Below, in pieces: positions 8,252 to 17,579 of a stretch of 64,000 nucleotides of DNA. Within the stretch, counting starts at the first letter, position 1. Each line of letters opens with the position of its first letter. A program made the translations under genes and the position numbers. Below the pieces are notes generated by a model. The model was not told the origin of the DNA and made no database searches. It saw nothing but the letters and a program-made list of their open reading frames with translations. This DNA comes from Kineosporia babensis (lineage in GTDB: Bacteria > Actinomycetota > Actinomycetes > Actinomycetales > Kineosporiaceae), in the NCBI RefSeq assembly GCF_021129305.1, contig NZ_JAJOMB010000005.1:124001-188000 (forward strand), in the 5' to 3' direction.

Positions 8252-10009
8252 ATGAGCAGTACCGAGTCGTCCGTCGCCACTCAGGAGGCGCTCTGGCCTG
8301 AAGAAGTCGTCGTCACCGGCGCCGGCAAGAACGATGCCCAGGCCCTGTCCGAGGTCACCTTCGTGGTGTTCGACCTCGAGACCACCGGCGGCGCCCCGGC
8401 CGACGCCGGTATCACCGAGTTCGGCGCAGTCAAGGTGCGCGGCGGCGAGGTGCTGGGCGAGTTCCAGACCCTGGTCCGGCCGGAGAGCCCGATCCCGCCC
8501 TTCATCTCGATACTCACCGGCATCACCGATGCGATGGTCTCGGACTCCCCCTCGCTCGGCGCCGTCCTGCCCTCGTTCCTGGAGTTCTGCTCGGGCAGTG
8601 TCCTGGTCGCTCACAACGCCCCCTACGACGTGGGTTTCGTCAAGGCCGCGTGCGAGCGGTTCGGCCACCCGTGGCCCTCCCCCACGGTGATCGACACGGT
8701 CAAGCTGGCCCGGCACATCGTCAGCCGGGACGAGGCCCCCAACCGCAAACTGCACACGCTGGCCACGCTTTTCGGCTCCCCCATCGAGCCCGACCACCGC
8801 GCCCTGCACGACGCCCGCGCCACCGTTCACGTGCTGCACGCCCTACTCGGCCGGATCGGCACCCTCGGCGTCACCACCCTGGGCGAGCTCCGCGGATTCT
8901 CCGCCAAGGTGCCCGAGAGCACGCGCCGCAAGCGGCATCTCGCCGACGGCATGCCCACCGGTCCCGGTGTCTACCTGTTCCGCGACGAGCGCGGCGAGGT
9001 GCTCTACGTCGGCACCTCGGTCAACATCCGCACCCGGGTGCGCAACTACTTCACCGCCGCGGAACAACGCAGTCGCATGCGCGAGATGGTCGCCCGCGCC
9101 GCCAAGGTCACTCCCATCCCTTGCGCCACCACACTGGAGGCCAAGGTCCGCGAGATCAGGCTGATCGCCGAGCACGCGCCCCCCTACAACCGCCGTTCCA
9201 AGGCCCCCGAGCGCAAGCCCTGGCTGAAGCTGACCACCGAGGCCTTTCCCCGGCTGTCCGTGGTGCGCGAGGTCCAGGCCGACGGCGCCACCTACACCGG
9301 GCCGTTCACCTCGCAGGAGCAGGCCGAGCAGGCGGTGGCCGCTCTGCACGAGGCGTACCCGTTGCGGCGCTGCACGCCGAAACTGCCCAGGCGCCCGGCC
9401 AAGAACGCCAGCGCGTGCATCCTGGCCGAGATCGGCCGCTGCGGCGCCCCCTGCACGGGTGGCATCGACATCCCGGCCTACTCCGAGGTGGTGGAGCAGG
9501 TGCGCGCCGCCATGCTCAGCGATGCCGGACCGGTGGTCGAGGCCTCGCTACGCCGGGCCACGTCTTTGTCCGAGCTACAGCGCTACGAAGAGGCCGCGCA
9601 GCATCGCGACCGGTTGCTCGCCTACCTTCGCGGCGCCGCCCGGGCCCAGCGTCTGGCGCCGATCGCCGCGGTCTCCCACCTGATCGGCGCTCGCCGTCAG
9701 GAGCGCGGCGGCTGGGAGTTCGCCCTGGTCCGGTACGGCCGTCTGGCGGGCACCAGCGTCTCGCCACCCGGCGCCGATCCGATGCCGTACGTAGAAGCAC
9801 TCAGCCTTACCGGCGAGGTGGTGCAGCCTCGCGACGTGCCGTACCCCTCGGCTCACCCAGAAGAGACCGAGATCGTGCTCAACTGGCTCGAACAAGCAGG
9901 GACGCGTCTGGTCGAGATCGAGGGCACGTGGGCCTGGCCGGTCAAAGGGGCGGCACAGGCTCGGTTCGGCCTACCGAAGGAGATCCATCGCACGATCCAG
10001 CTGCCTTGA
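8252..10009 (+). CDS. DnaQ-like exonuclease fused to UvrC-type GIY-YIG nuclease
   Basis: A 585-residue protein with two nuclease modules. The first (about residues 33-205) is a DEDDh 3'-5' exonuclease: Asp41 and Glu43 in Phe-Asp-Leu-Glu-Thr-Thr-Gly, His-Asn-Ala-Pro-Tyr-Asp, and His-Asp-Ala-Arg-Ala. The second (from about 235) is a GIY-YIG domain (Gly-Val-Tyr-Leu-Phe, Leu-Tyr-Val-Gly-Thr) followed by UvrC-like sequence with a Cys-containing segment, but without the UvrC C-terminal nuclease or helix-hairpin-helix. It corresponds to M. tuberculosis Rv2191 and is expected to act in DNA repair. The ATG at 8252 is chosen because the box TACGGT precedes it by six bases, a leaderless arrangement; the frame is open to 8162. 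Confidence 0.85.
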   Translation: MSSTESSVATQEALWPEEVVVTGAGKNDAQALSEVTFVVFDLETTGGAPADAGITEFGAVKVRGGEVLGEFQTLVRPESPIPPFISILTGITDAMVSDSPSLGAVLPSFLEFCSGSVLVAHNAPYDVGFVKAACERFGHPWPSPTVIDTVKLARHIVSRDEAPNRKLHTLATLFGSPIEPDHRALHDARATVHVLHALLGRIGTLGVTTLGELRGFSAKVPESTRRKRHLADGMPTGPGVYLFRDERGEVLYVGTSVNIRTRVRNYFTAAEQRSRMREMVARAAKVTPIPCATTLEAKVREIRLIAEHAPPYNRRSKAPERKPWLKLTTEAFPRLSVVREVQADGATYTGPFTSQEQAEQAVAALHEAYPLRRCTPKLPRRPAKNASACILAEIGRCGAPCTGGIDIPAYSEVVEQVRAAMLSDAGPVVEASLRRATSLSELQRYEEAAQHRDRLLAYLRGAARAQRLAPIAAVSHLIGARRQERGGWEFALVRYGRLAGTSVSPPGADPMPYVEALSLTGEVVQPRDVPYPSAHPEETEIVLNWLEQAGTRLVEIEGTWAWPVKGAAQARFGLPKEIHRTIQLP

Positions 10010-10016
10010 TCAGGCC

Positions 10017-10790
10017 TCACCGCAGATGCTGCTCGAACTCCTGTGCATGCGTCCTTAGGTAGGCCACGTCCGCCAGGTACAGCTGGTCGTGCCCATCAGC
10101 CACGTGCGATGCGAAGGCCGCCGACCCAGCGGCAGCCTGTGCCCGCATGAAGTCCACCAGGGCCTGCAGCCGGATCGCCACCATCTCCAGCAGACCAGCC
10201 CGGTCAGCAGCCGCCAGGCCGTAGGCGTCGCAGAAGCGCCGGGCCCGAACCGCCTGCTCCGCCACGGTTCCGAAGCCCGAGTCATTCGTGGGCGCAGTCA
10301 ACGGGGCCCACCGGTACACGGCGTAGGCCACGTCCCAGAGACGAGGCCCCGGGTGGGCGGTGTCGAAATCGATGATCCCGACCACTTCTTCGCCGGACAG
10401 TACGCAGTTGTGCGGGGCATAGTCGCCGTGGCAGATCACCTCCACCGGTGTCTGCACCGGCAGCATCCAGCCCTCCGTCACATCCGATCCGTAGCCGACC
10501 GTGCTGTCGTGATAGGCGCGAAGCAGTTCAGCAGCGCTGATCAACGCCCGAGAAGATGCGGCGGCCGGGGTAGGCGGATAGTTACTCACTTCGCCGGGCA
10601 GGAAGTCGAGGATCTCGTGGCCGTCCGAGGTGACCCCGTGCACGGCGGGGGCGGCAGTGAAACCTTGTGATCGGAGATGCCGGAGAAGGCCATGCACGAG
10701 AGGTGTCCACGCTCCGGTGGGACGGTGGACCGTGTTACCGACCCGCGTCACCTGATTCACCCCGCCGGTCAGGATCTCTGGAGTCTCCAC
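10017..10790 (-). CDS. Aminoglycoside-phosphotransferase (APH)-family kinase
   Basis: A 257-residue small-molecule kinase with the APH/choline kinase fold. The catalytic loop His-Gly-Asp-Tyr-Ala-Pro-His-Asn supplies the base Asp and the Mg-binding Asn, and Ile-Ile-Asp-Phe-Asp-Thr-Ala supplies the DFG-like Asp. The N-terminal part (Leu-Thr-Gly-Gly-Val-Asn-Gln-Val) is the short nucleotide loop. The GTG at 10790 is preferred because homology begins there and TAGCTT lies seven bases upstream; the frame runs on to 11069 without similarity. The substrate is unknown, and there is no reason in the context to call it a resistance gene. Its 3' end is seven bases from the convergent DnaQ-UvrC stop. Confidence 0.78.
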   Translation of the reverse strand: METPEILTGGVNQVTRVGNTVHRPTGAWTPLVHGLLRHLRSQGFTAAPAVHGVTSDGHEILDFLPGEVSNYPPTPAAASSRALISAAELLRAYHDSTVGYGSDVTEGWMLPVQTPVEVICHGDYAPHNCVLSGEEVVGIIDFDTAHPGPRLWDVAYAVYRWAPLTAPTNDSGFGTVAEQAVRARRFCDAYGLAAADRAGLLEMVAIRLQALVDFMRAQAAAGSAAFASHVADGHDQLYLADVAYLRTHAQEFEQHLR

Positions 10791-11076
10791 GCCACCGAAG
10801 CTACCGGGCTTGCCCTGTGGATCAGGGCCGCAGCGAGGAATCAGCAGGCGTGAATGTTCTGCGCACCTGGTACCAGGCGTCCCGTGTGTACACATCAGAG
10901 GTCGGTCGCCGGGTGGTTGGCAAGAGGCCTGAAGTACCCGGGGCAGAAAGCGGCCGAGTGACACCAACGCAGTTCCACGCCAAGGCAACCGGTGGAGCAC
11001 AACGACCCGCGTCAGAATCGGCTGCACCACCCCAGCCGCCACCCAAGCCGCGCGGACAGACGTCTTCAAGCAAACA
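10791..11076. other. Intergenic region downstream of the qcr operon
   Basis: About 290 bases between the APH-like gene start and the qcrB terminator. It holds the APH-gene promoter region; I see no further gene. Confidence 0.5.
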
Positions 11077-11117
11077 AAGGCCGGCGCCGATCCCGGTGAG
11101 GGATCGACGCCGGCCTT
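11077..11117 (-). terminator. Terminator of the ctaE-qcrCAB operon
   Basis: An inverted repeat AAAGGCCGGCG with CGCCGGCCTT, with inner GATCCC/GGGATC pairing, begins 17 bases past the qcrB stop codon. It is followed on the minus strand by TTTGTTTGC, giving a U-containing tail. Confidence 0.8.
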
Positions 11118-11134
11118 CGGAAACTACGAGCGGA

Positions 11135-12799
11135 TCAGTGACCCGAGCCGACCGCGGGCTTGCTGCCCTCGCCGGCCGTGACCTCTTCGTGGTCGCCGTG
11201 GTGGTGAGCGGAGGCCAGTTCGGCCGGCGTCACCGGGGCGACCCGGTCCTCGAAGTAGAACTTGCTGATCTTCTGGCGCAGCTTCTCCAGCCGGCCACCG
11301 GGGCGACGGACTCCCGCGGCGTCGGTGGCGGACAGCGCCTGAGCGGGCTCGGGGGCGTCGAAGCCGACCAGCAGCCAGCGGTCGTGGGCCGACAGCGGGG
11401 CGTGCAGCTCGAACACCTCGCCCTCCTCGGTCCGGAACACCCGGCCGGTCTCCCGGCCGTGCAGCACCTTCTCGCGGTCCTTGCGCTGCAACCCGATGCA
11501 GATCCGCTTGGTGATCACGTAGGCCAGCGCCGGCAGGACGAACACGCCGACCCGCATGAAGTACGTGATGTCGTTGATCGACAGGTGCAGGTGGGTGGCG
11601 ACGATGTCGTTACCACCACTGATCCACAGCAGCACGTACAGCGTGATCGCCATGACCCCCAGGGCGGTCCGGGTCGGGGCGTTGCGCGGGCGGTCGAGCA
11701 GGTGGTGCTCGCGCTTGTCACCGGTGATCCACTGCTCGATCCACGGGTACAGCAGGGCCGGTGTCACCATCAGGCCCGGGACGACCAGCGTCGGGATGAA
11801 GATGTTCGGCGAGACCGTATGGCCGAAGATCTCGAACTCGACGAAACCGGGCATTATTCGGACCGCGCCGTCCAGGAAGCCCATGTAGAAGTCGGGCTGG
11901 GCACCGGCACCGATCGGTGAGGGGTCGTACGGCCCGTAGATCCAGACCGGGTTGATCTGGAACAGCGCACCCATCAGCGCGATCACGCCGAAGACGATGA
12001 AGAAGAAGCCGCCCGCCTTGGCCGTGTAGATCGGGAACAGCGGGAAGCCGACCACGTTGTTGTTGGTCCGGCCCGGGCCGGGGTACTGGGTGTGCTTGTG
12101 CACGACCACCAGGATCAGGTGGATCGTGATCAGCATCAGCATGATCGCCGGGATCAGCAGCACGTGCAGCACGAAGAAGCGCGGCACGAACGCCTCGCCC
12201 GGGAACTCCCCGCCGAACAGGAAGAAGCTCACGTACGAGCCGACCACCGGGATACCCAGCACGATCGCCTGGGCGATCCGCAGGCCGTTACCGGACAGCA
12301 GATCGTCGATCATGGAGTAGCCGAGGAAGCCCTCGATCAGCGCCAGGATGGCCAGCAGCATGCCGATGACCCAGTTCAGCTCACGCGGCTTGCGGAACGC
12401 GCCGGTGAAGAAGATCCGGAACATGTGCACGATGATCGAGACGACGAAGACCAGCGCCGCCCAGTGGTGGATCTGCCGCATCAGCAGACCGCCACGGACC
12501 TCGAACGACAGGTGCAGCGTGGAGTTGAACGCCTCGGACACGTGCTGACCGGCCAGCGGGGCGTAGGGGCCGGTGTACGTGGTCTCACCCGCGCTGGGCA
12601 CGAACCAGAAGGTCAGGAACGTACCGCTGAGCAGCAGGATGACGAAGCTGTAGAGCGCGACCTCACCCAGCATGAACGACCAGTGGTCGGGGAAGATCTT
12701 GCGCGAGAAGCCCTTGACGACCTTCGACGCGCCGACGCGCTCGTCCAGCCAGTTACCGGTGGTGGCACCGGCCTTCTCGAGAGGACTGGTGGTGCTCAT
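11135..12799 (-). CDS. qcrB: Cytochrome bc1 complex cytochrome b subunit
   Basis: A 554-residue integral membrane subunit of the menaquinol:cytochrome c reductase (complex III of the bcc-aa3 supercomplex). Eight or more hydrophobic segments are evident. Two pairs of heme-ligand His lie in helices B and D, and the quinol-oxidation Pro-Asp-Phe-Tyr-Met-Gly-Phe region replaces the canonical PEWY motif, as in actinobacteria. The C-terminal extension (about residues 440-554) is the hydrophilic tail typical of actinobacterial QcrB. The ATG at 12799 overlaps the qcrA stop by four bases (ATGA), indicating translational coupling; the frame upstream is not conserved. It is last in ctaE-qcrC-qcrA-qcrB. 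Confidence 0.96.
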   Translation of the reverse strand: MSTTSPLEKAGATTGNWLDERVGASKVVKGFSRKIFPDHWSFMLGEVALYSFVILLLSGTFLTFWFVPSAGETTYTGPYAPLAGQHVSEAFNSTLHLSFEVRGGLLMRQIHHWAALVFVVSIIVHMFRIFFTGAFRKPRELNWVIGMLLAILALIEGFLGYSMIDDLLSGNGLRIAQAIVLGIPVVGSYVSFFLFGGEFPGEAFVPRFFVLHVLLIPAIMLMLITIHLILVVVHKHTQYPGPGRTNNNVVGFPLFPIYTAKAGGFFFIVFGVIALMGALFQINPVWIYGPYDPSPIGAGAQPDFYMGFLDGAVRIMPGFVEFEIFGHTVSPNIFIPTLVVPGLMVTPALLYPWIEQWITGDKREHHLLDRPRNAPTRTALGVMAITLYVLLWISGGNDIVATHLHLSINDITYFMRVGVFVLPALAYVITKRICIGLQRKDREKVLHGRETGRVFRTEEGEVFELHAPLSAHDRWLLVGFDAPEPAQALSATDAAGVRRPGGRLEKLRQKISKFYFEDRVAPVTPAELASAHHHGDHEEVTAGEGSKPAVGSGH

Positions 12800-13830
12800 G
12801 AACGCTCCCAGTAGCTCGGGCCGACGGGCTCGCCGAACGGGGCTGCGGCCACCAAGTATCCCTCGTCGTCCACGGTGATCGGAAGCTGGGGCAGCGCCCG
12901 CTTGGCCGGACCGAAGATGACCTTGCAGTTCTGCGTCAGGTCGAAGGTCGACTGGTGGCAGGGGCACAGCAGGTGGTGCGTGCGCTGCTCGTACAGGGCG
13001 ACCGGGCAACCCATGTGGGTGCAGATCTTCGAGTACGCGACGATGCCGCCGTAGGCACCGTCGAGCGACTCGGGGGCCAGCTGGTCCTCCTCGAGACGGA
13101 TCAGCAGCACGGCTGCCTTGGCCTTCTCGTTGAGCACGTGCTCGGCTTCCTCGATGCCCTCGGGCATGACGTGCGCGACCGCACCCAGGACCATGTCGGA
13201 GGCCTTGATCGGGCCGCCCTCCGGGTCGAGGGTGAGCCGGTCGCCGGCCTTCCAGAAGGTCTCGGTGAGCACCTTCTCGGGCAGCGGGCCGGTGTCGCGG
13301 AACAGAATGATGCCGGGCAGCGGGAACAGCGCCATGGCGCCGATCAGCGTGTTACGGATCAGCGGGCGCCGGGCGAAGCCGGACTCCTCGACACCCGTGT
13401 TCAGCATCTCGACGGCGTCGGCGCGCTCCTCGTCGGTGCCGCGCTGCAGGTGCCGGTAGTCGATCCGCTCCTCGTCGGGCATCAGCGTCTTGGCCCAGTG
13501 GACCGCGCCGACGCCGATGCCGAGCAGCGAGACCGCCATGCCGATGCCGAGGATCTGGTTCGACAGCGCCAGCCGGTCGAGGTAGTCCAGGAAGCCCAGA
13601 CCGTGATCCATCTTGACCGCGAAGTAGCCGACGATCATCACCAGCGTGCCGACGATCGACAGCACGAACAGCAGGGCGACCTGCTTCTCGGCGCGCCGGG
13701 CGGCCTTCGGGTCGGTGTCGGTCAGGCGGTGCTTGTGCTCCGGCAGGCCGGGGTTCTCGAACCTGGCCGGCAGGTCGCCGTCGTGGACGGCGACGTCGGA
13801 CCCACCGTGGTCCGGTTCGTTGGTGCTCAT
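12796..13830 (-). CDS. qcrA: Rieske iron-sulfur subunit of the bc1 complex
   Basis: A 344-residue actinobacterial Rieske protein: a soluble N-terminal arm, three transmembrane helices between about residues 50 and 200, and the C-terminal [2Fe-2S] domain with Cys-Thr-His-Met-Gly-Cys and Cys-Pro-Cys-His-Gln-Ser, giving two Cys and two His ligands plus the disulfide pair. It passes electrons from menaquinol to the diheme cytochrome QcrC. Three helices rather than one is the known actinobacterial variation. ATG 13830 is preferred; a GTG at 13854 overlaps the qcrC stop (GTGA) and would add eight residues. Confidence 0.95.
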   Translation of the reverse strand: MSTNEPDHGGSDVAVHDGDLPARFENPGLPEHKHRLTDTDPKAARRAEKQVALLFVLSIVGTLVMIVGYFAVKMDHGLGFLDYLDRLALSNQILGIGMAVSLLGIGVGAVHWAKTLMPDEERIDYRHLQRGTDEERADAVEMLNTGVEESGFARRPLIRNTLIGAMALFPLPGIILFRDTGPLPEKVLTETFWKAGDRLTLDPEGGPIKASDMVLGAVAHVMPEGIEEAEHVLNEKAKAAVLLIRLEEDQLAPESLDGAYGGIVAYSKICTHMGCPVALYEQRTHHLLCPCHQSTFDLTQNCKVIFGPAKRALPQLPITVDDEGYLVAAAPFGEPVGPSYWERS

Positions 13831-13850
13831 GGTCCCACCCGTTTCCTTGC

Positions 13851-14639
13851 TCACGAGGACTTCGCCCCCAGCCAGACCGCGAAGCCGATCAGGACGGTCA
13901 GGCCGAGCACCCAGGCCACCAGGCCCTCGGTCACCGGGCCGAGACGGCCCAGCGACATGCCGCCCGGGTCCGGAGCCTCGTTGATCGTGCTCAGGAAGGC
14001 GATGACGTCACGCTTCTGATCCGGGGTGATGGTCTGGTCCGGGAAGACCGGCATCGACTGCGGGCCGGTGACCATCGCCTCGTAGATGTACTTGGGCTCC
14101 ACGTCGGTCAGCGGCGGAGCGAACTTGCCGCGGGTCAGGGCCCCGCGCGAACCGGCCGCGTTGTGGCACATGGCGCAGTTCGTACGGAAGACCATGGCGC
14201 CCTTGGAGACGTCACCCTGTGCGGGGTCGATCGCCTCCTCCGACGGGATGGCCGGGCCGGCGCCCAGGCTGGCGACGTAGGCGGACAGCTGGCTGGTCTG
14301 CTCGTCGCTGAGCCGGACCGGGGCCTCGGGGGCCTGCGGGCCGCTCATCGCCAGCGGCATCCGGCCGGTGCCGACCTGGAAGTCGACCGAGGCGGCGCCG
14401 ACACCGATCAGCGAGGGGGCCTCGTTGCGGCCCTCCGCGTCGATGCCGTGGCAGGTGGAGCAGTTGGCGAGGAAAAGCTTGCGGCCTTCTTCGATGTCGT
14501 CGGCCGAGGCTGTGCTGGTCGAGGCATCCGCCGTGCTGGGCATCACGGCGGCGTAGGCCACGCCCGTCACGAGCAGGCCCAGCACCACGATCAGGGCTGT
14601 GGCCAACGGGTGCCGCCGCCGGGCAGCGAGTGCGCTCAC
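13851..14639 (-). CDS. qcrC: Diheme cytochrome c subunit of the bc1 complex
   Basis: A 262-residue cytochrome cc with an N-terminal signal/anchor (residues 11-32), two c-type heme sites (Cys60-Ser-Thr-Cys63-His64 and Cys155-Ala-Met-Cys158-His159) and a C-terminal transmembrane helix (about 235-257). In the actinobacterial supercomplex it replaces free cytochrome c and hands electrons directly to the CuA site of CtaC. It starts at GTG 14639 with a TAGGAG Shine-Dalgarno. It lies 70 bases after ctaE and abuts qcrA. Confidence 0.96.
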   Translation of the reverse strand: MSALAARRRHPLATALIVVLGLLVTGVAYAAVMPSTADASTSTASADDIEEGRKLFLANCSTCHGIDAEGRNEAPSLIGVGAASVDFQVGTGRMPLAMSGPQAPEAPVRLSDEQTSQLSAYVASLGAGPAIPSEEAIDPAQGDVSKGAMVFRTNCAMCHNAAGSRGALTRGKFAPPLTDVEPKYIYEAMVTGPQSMPVFPDQTITPDQKRDVIAFLSTINEAPDPGGMSLGRLGPVTEGLVAWVLGLTVLIGFAVWLGAKSS

Positions 14640-14709
14640 GATGTAGAACTCCTACGTTCCGAGGTAGGTAAAGGCGAAACGGCCTGCTCCGCAGCAGCCA
14701 TCAGGTTGT

Positions 14710-15387
14710 TCACTTGATGACGTAGATGACGAAGAAGAGCCCGATCCAGACCACGTCGACGAAGTGCCAGTAGTACGACGTGACGATGGCGCTGGTGGCT
14801 TCCTGGTGGCCGAACCGCCGGGCCGCAAAGCTGCGGCCGATGATCAGGAGGAAGGCGATCAGACCGCCGGTGACGTGCAGACCGTGGAATCCGGTGGTCA
14901 TGTAGAAGACCGAGCCGTACCCGTTGCTGCTGAGGGTCACGCCCTCGGAGATCAGGTGCGCGTACTCGTAGACCTGGCCACAGATGAAGATGGCGCCGGC
15001 CACGTACGTGAGCAGGTACCACTCACGCATGCCCCAGTTGCGGAAGCCGTGCTCACGGGTCCAGGGCGCCCACCACTTACCCAGGGCGCTGGGCTGGAAC
15101 CGCTCGGCGGCGAACACGCCCATCTGGCACCAGACGGAACTGAGCACCAGGTTGATCGTGTTGATCGTCGAGAAGGGGATGTCGAGCTTGGCGGTCTCGA
15201 CCGTCCACAGGTCGGGCTGGACAGCACGGATCGTGAAGTACATCGCGAAGAGCCCCGCGAAGAACATCAGCTCACTGCTGAGCCAAACGATCGTGCCGAC
15301 CTGAACCATGTTGGGTCGGTTGAGAGTCGCATGAACGTTCGGCCCAGCCGGGCCGTCTACTGCCGCTACGGATGCCACGGGCGTCAT
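14710..15387 (-). CDS. ctaE: Cytochrome c oxidase subunit III
   Basis: A 225-residue heme-copper oxidase subunit III with five predicted transmembrane helices, lacking the first two helices found in mitochondrial versions. The conserved Gly-Phe-His-Gly-Leu-His-Val and [10 protein letters not shown] segments are plain. It is the first gene of the ctaE-qcrC-qcrA-qcrB operon, the same order as in mycobacteria, while subunits I, II and IV are 4 kb away. A GAGG lies five bases before the ATG at 15387. Confidence 0.96.
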   Translation of the reverse strand: MTPVASVAAVDGPAGPNVHATLNRPNMVQVGTIVWLSSELMFFAGLFAMYFTIRAVQPDLWTVETAKLDIPFSTINTINLVLSSVWCQMGVFAAERFQPSALGKWWAPWTREHGFRNWGMREWYLLTYVAGAIFICGQVYEYAHLISEGVTLSSNGYGSVFYMTTGFHGLHVTGGLIAFLLIIGRSFAARRFGHQEATSAIVTSYYWHFVDVVWIGLFFVIYVIK

Positions 15388-15901
15388 TATGGCCTCACGC
15401 CGATCCGGATGTAGGGCGGGGGGCCCTTGCGTGCCCCGCGCCGTGTCCTAACCGTTGCCTGAACGGGCTTCCCGCAGGTCGCACGGGGTTTCGCAAGCCC
15501 GCTATCACGTAATTCGTCGCCTACTTCCGGACAGGTGTCTCGGTAGGCAGGTAACTGCTCGGACCACTGCTTCACGTCAGGCTTCATCGGCGCCCTTGAC
15601 GTCTTCCTGTTGCCCTCGACCCACGTTCGGGGCCCTTTTACCTCCGACACGCCGACGGATTCACCGGCCATCCCGATGACTTTTCCCTCAACCGGCGTGT
15701 CGCCTCTTCCGGCCCCCGGACGATCGGGGCGGGGTCGCTGTCGGTCACCGGCGCACTGCGCCATGCGGGTGAGGGGACGATCCGGCGCTTCGGTACGATC
15801 ACCAGCGACACGCAGGCATCCGCCGGACCCATCAGAACGTGTGCAGCAAGCGGGCCGGGCGGACGTGTGAGGCGAAGAATCACTCCAGTAGGAGACGATC
15901 G
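15388..15901. other. Divergent promoter region, no gene supported
   Basis: About 510 bases between ctaE and the receiver-like gene. It should carry the promoters for both directions. One antisense frame of 125 codons crosses most of it, ending on the first ctaE codon, but its composition is not protein-like and it has no recognised similarity. I see no RNA gene or repeat. Confidence 0.5.
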
Positions 15902-16429
15902 ATGACGATGACCTCGGACCGCCCGGACGCGAAGGCCGTCGCCGGCCACCATTCCGGCGACGACCTGGTGCCCGCTCAGGCCGGTGCGCCCGGTGACCAC
16001 GAGGACCCCCGGCTCTCCGGCTCCGAGCCGGTCTCCGGCCCCCGGCCGATCTCCGTGCTGCTGTACAGCGACGACATGGACACCCGGGCCAAGGTCCGGA
16101 TGGCGATCGGCAAGCGCCTGGCCGTGGATCTGCCCCCGGTGGAGTGGACCGAGTGCGCCACTCCCCCGGCCGTGATCAGCGCGGTGGACGCCGGCGGGTT
16201 CGACGTCCTGGTGCTGGACGGCGAGGCGGTTCCGGCCGGTGGCATGGGCCTGTGCCGTCAACTCAAGGAAGAGATCTTCGAGTGCCCGCCGATCGTGGTG
16301 CTCACCGGCCGTCCGCAGGACGCCTGGCTGGCCACCTGGTCCCGGGCCGACGCCGCGGTCGCGCACCCGCTCGACCCCCGTGCCCTGGCCGAGGCGATCA
16401 CCGTCCTGGCCCGACGTCGCAGAGGCTGA
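15902..16429 (+). CDS. Degenerate response-regulator receiver protein
   Basis: A 175-residue protein: a disordered first 47 residues, then a CheY-like fold. The acidic pair Asp57-Asp58, the phospho-acceptor position Asp106 (Val-Leu-Val-Leu-Asp-Gly) and Thr135 (Val-Val-Leu-Thr-Gly) are present, but the conserved Lys is replaced by His155 (Val-Ala-His-Pro-Leu-Asp). No output domain and no partner histidine kinase are nearby. GGAG at 15891-15894 sets the ATG at 15902. It ends four bases before trpD, so the two are probably co-transcribed. This small protein is conserved next to ctaE/trpD in actinomycetes; its role is unknown. Confidence 0.75.
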   Translation: MTMTSDRPDAKAVAGHHSGDDLVPAQAGAPGDHEDPRLSGSEPVSGPRPISVLLYSDDMDTRAKVRMAIGKRLAVDLPPVEWTECATPPAVISAVDAGGFDVLVLDGEAVPAGGMGLCRQLKEEIFECPPIVVLTGRPQDAWLATWSRADAAVAHPLDPRALAEAITVLARRRRG

Positions 16430-16433
16430 AACC

Positions 16434-17462
16434 TTGACGAACTCCTGGCCGCACCTCATCACCACCCTGATCTCCGGGCAGGACCTGTCCCGGCAGGACA
16501 CCGAGTGGGCGATGGAGCAGGTGATGACCGACCGCTCCAACCCGGTCCAGCTGGCCGCCTTCCTGGTCGCCCTGCGCGCCAAGGGTGAGACGGTGCAGGA
16601 GCTGGCCGGGCTGGTCGAGGTGATGCTGCGGCACGCGGTCCGGATCGAGATCCCCGGGCCGGCGGTGGACATCGTCGGTACCGGCGGTGACATGCACAAG
16701 ACGGTGAACATCTCGACCATGTCGTCCCTGGTGGCGGCGGGCGCCGGCGTGCGGGTGATCAAGCACGGCAACCGCGCCGCGTCCTCCTCCTCCGGGGCGG
16801 CCGACGTGCTGGAGGCGCTCGGGCTGCGCCTCGACCTGCCCACCGAGCGGGTGATCGAGGTGGCCGCCGAGGTGGGCATCACCTTCCTGTTCGCGATGAA
16901 GTTCCACCCCGCGCTGCGGTTCGCCGGTCCCACCCGGGCGGAGCTGAAGGTGCCCACGGCGTTCAACTTCCTGGGCCCGCTGACCAACCCGGCCCAGCCC
17001 GGGATCTCGGCGATCGGCTGCGCGAACCTGCGGATGGCCCCGATCATGGCCGGGGTGCTGGCCGAGCGTGGCGATGCGGCGCTGGTCTTCCGGGGCGAGG
17101 ACGGCCTGGACGAACTGTCCACCACCGGTCCCTCCCGGGTCTGGCAGGTGCGTGACGGTGCAGTGAGCGAGCAGATGTTCGACCCGGCCGACCTCGGTCT
17201 GTCCCGCGCCACGCTGGAAGACCTGCGGGGCGGCGACCCACAGCACAACGCCGGGGTGGTGCGCTCGCTGCTGGCCGGGGAGCCCGGTCCGGTGCGCGAT
17301 GCCGTGCTGCTCAACGCTGGGGCGGCCCTGGCGGCCGGCGGTGCGGGTGAGGGCGACCTGGTCAAGCAGATCAGCGAGGGCGTGCAGAAGGCGGCCCAGT
17401 CGATCGACAGCGGCGCGGCCGCCGGGGTGCTGGAACGCTGGGTAGCAGCCACCAACGCCTGA
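16434..17462 (+). CDS. trpD: Anthranilate phosphoribosyltransferase
   Basis: A 342-residue enzyme of the PRT-III fold that joins PRPP to anthranilate in tryptophan synthesis. The PRPP-binding Gly-Thr-Gly-Gly-Asp loop, the Lys-His-Gly-Asn-Arg-Ala-Ala-Ser-Ser anthranilate site, and Asp-Glu at about residues 224-225 (Glu-Asp-Gly-Leu-Asp-Glu) are visible. Homology starts at Ser-Trp-Pro, so the TTG at 16434 is the only suitable start, four bases after the preceding stop codon. No other trp genes are present, matching the isolated trpD of M. tuberculosis (Rv2192c). Confidence 0.94.
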   Translation: MTNSWPHLITTLISGQDLSRQDTEWAMEQVMTDRSNPVQLAAFLVALRAKGETVQELAGLVEVMLRHAVRIEIPGPAVDIVGTGGDMHKTVNISTMSSLVAAGAGVRVIKHGNRAASSSSGAADVLEALGLRLDLPTERVIEVAAEVGITFLFAMKFHPALRFAGPTRAELKVPTAFNFLGPLTNPAQPGISAIGCANLRMAPIMAGVLAERGDAALVFRGEDGLDELSTTGPSRVWQVRDGAVSEQMFDPADLGLSRATLEDLRGGDPQHNAGVVRSLLAGEPGPVRDAVLLNAGAALAAGGAGEGDLVKQISEGVQKAAQSIDSGAAAGVLERWVAATNA

Positions 17463-17533
17463 AATTTGAGGACGTTCGTCCCCGGCATCCGCTCGAGCCG
17501 TCGCCTTTCGCGGCAGTCCCGGTGCAGAACGCA

Positions 17534-17567
17534 GAAGGTCCGGTCCGTATTCTCGGACCGGACCTTC
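17534..17567. terminator. Bidirectional terminator between trpD and the L,D-transpeptidase gene
   Basis: A 14-bp perfect stem, GAAGGTCCGGTCCG with CGGACCGGACCTTC, around a six-base TATTCT loop. It lies 13 bases from the 3' end of the convergent transpeptidase gene. Confidence 0.85.
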
Positions 17568-17579
17568 GCGCTTGGTGGA

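Noticed and set aside
15387-15764. 125-codon minus-strand frame upstream of ctaE
   Set aside because: No similarity, no Shine-Dalgarno, odd composition, and it overlaps the ctaE start codon; more likely promoter DNA.
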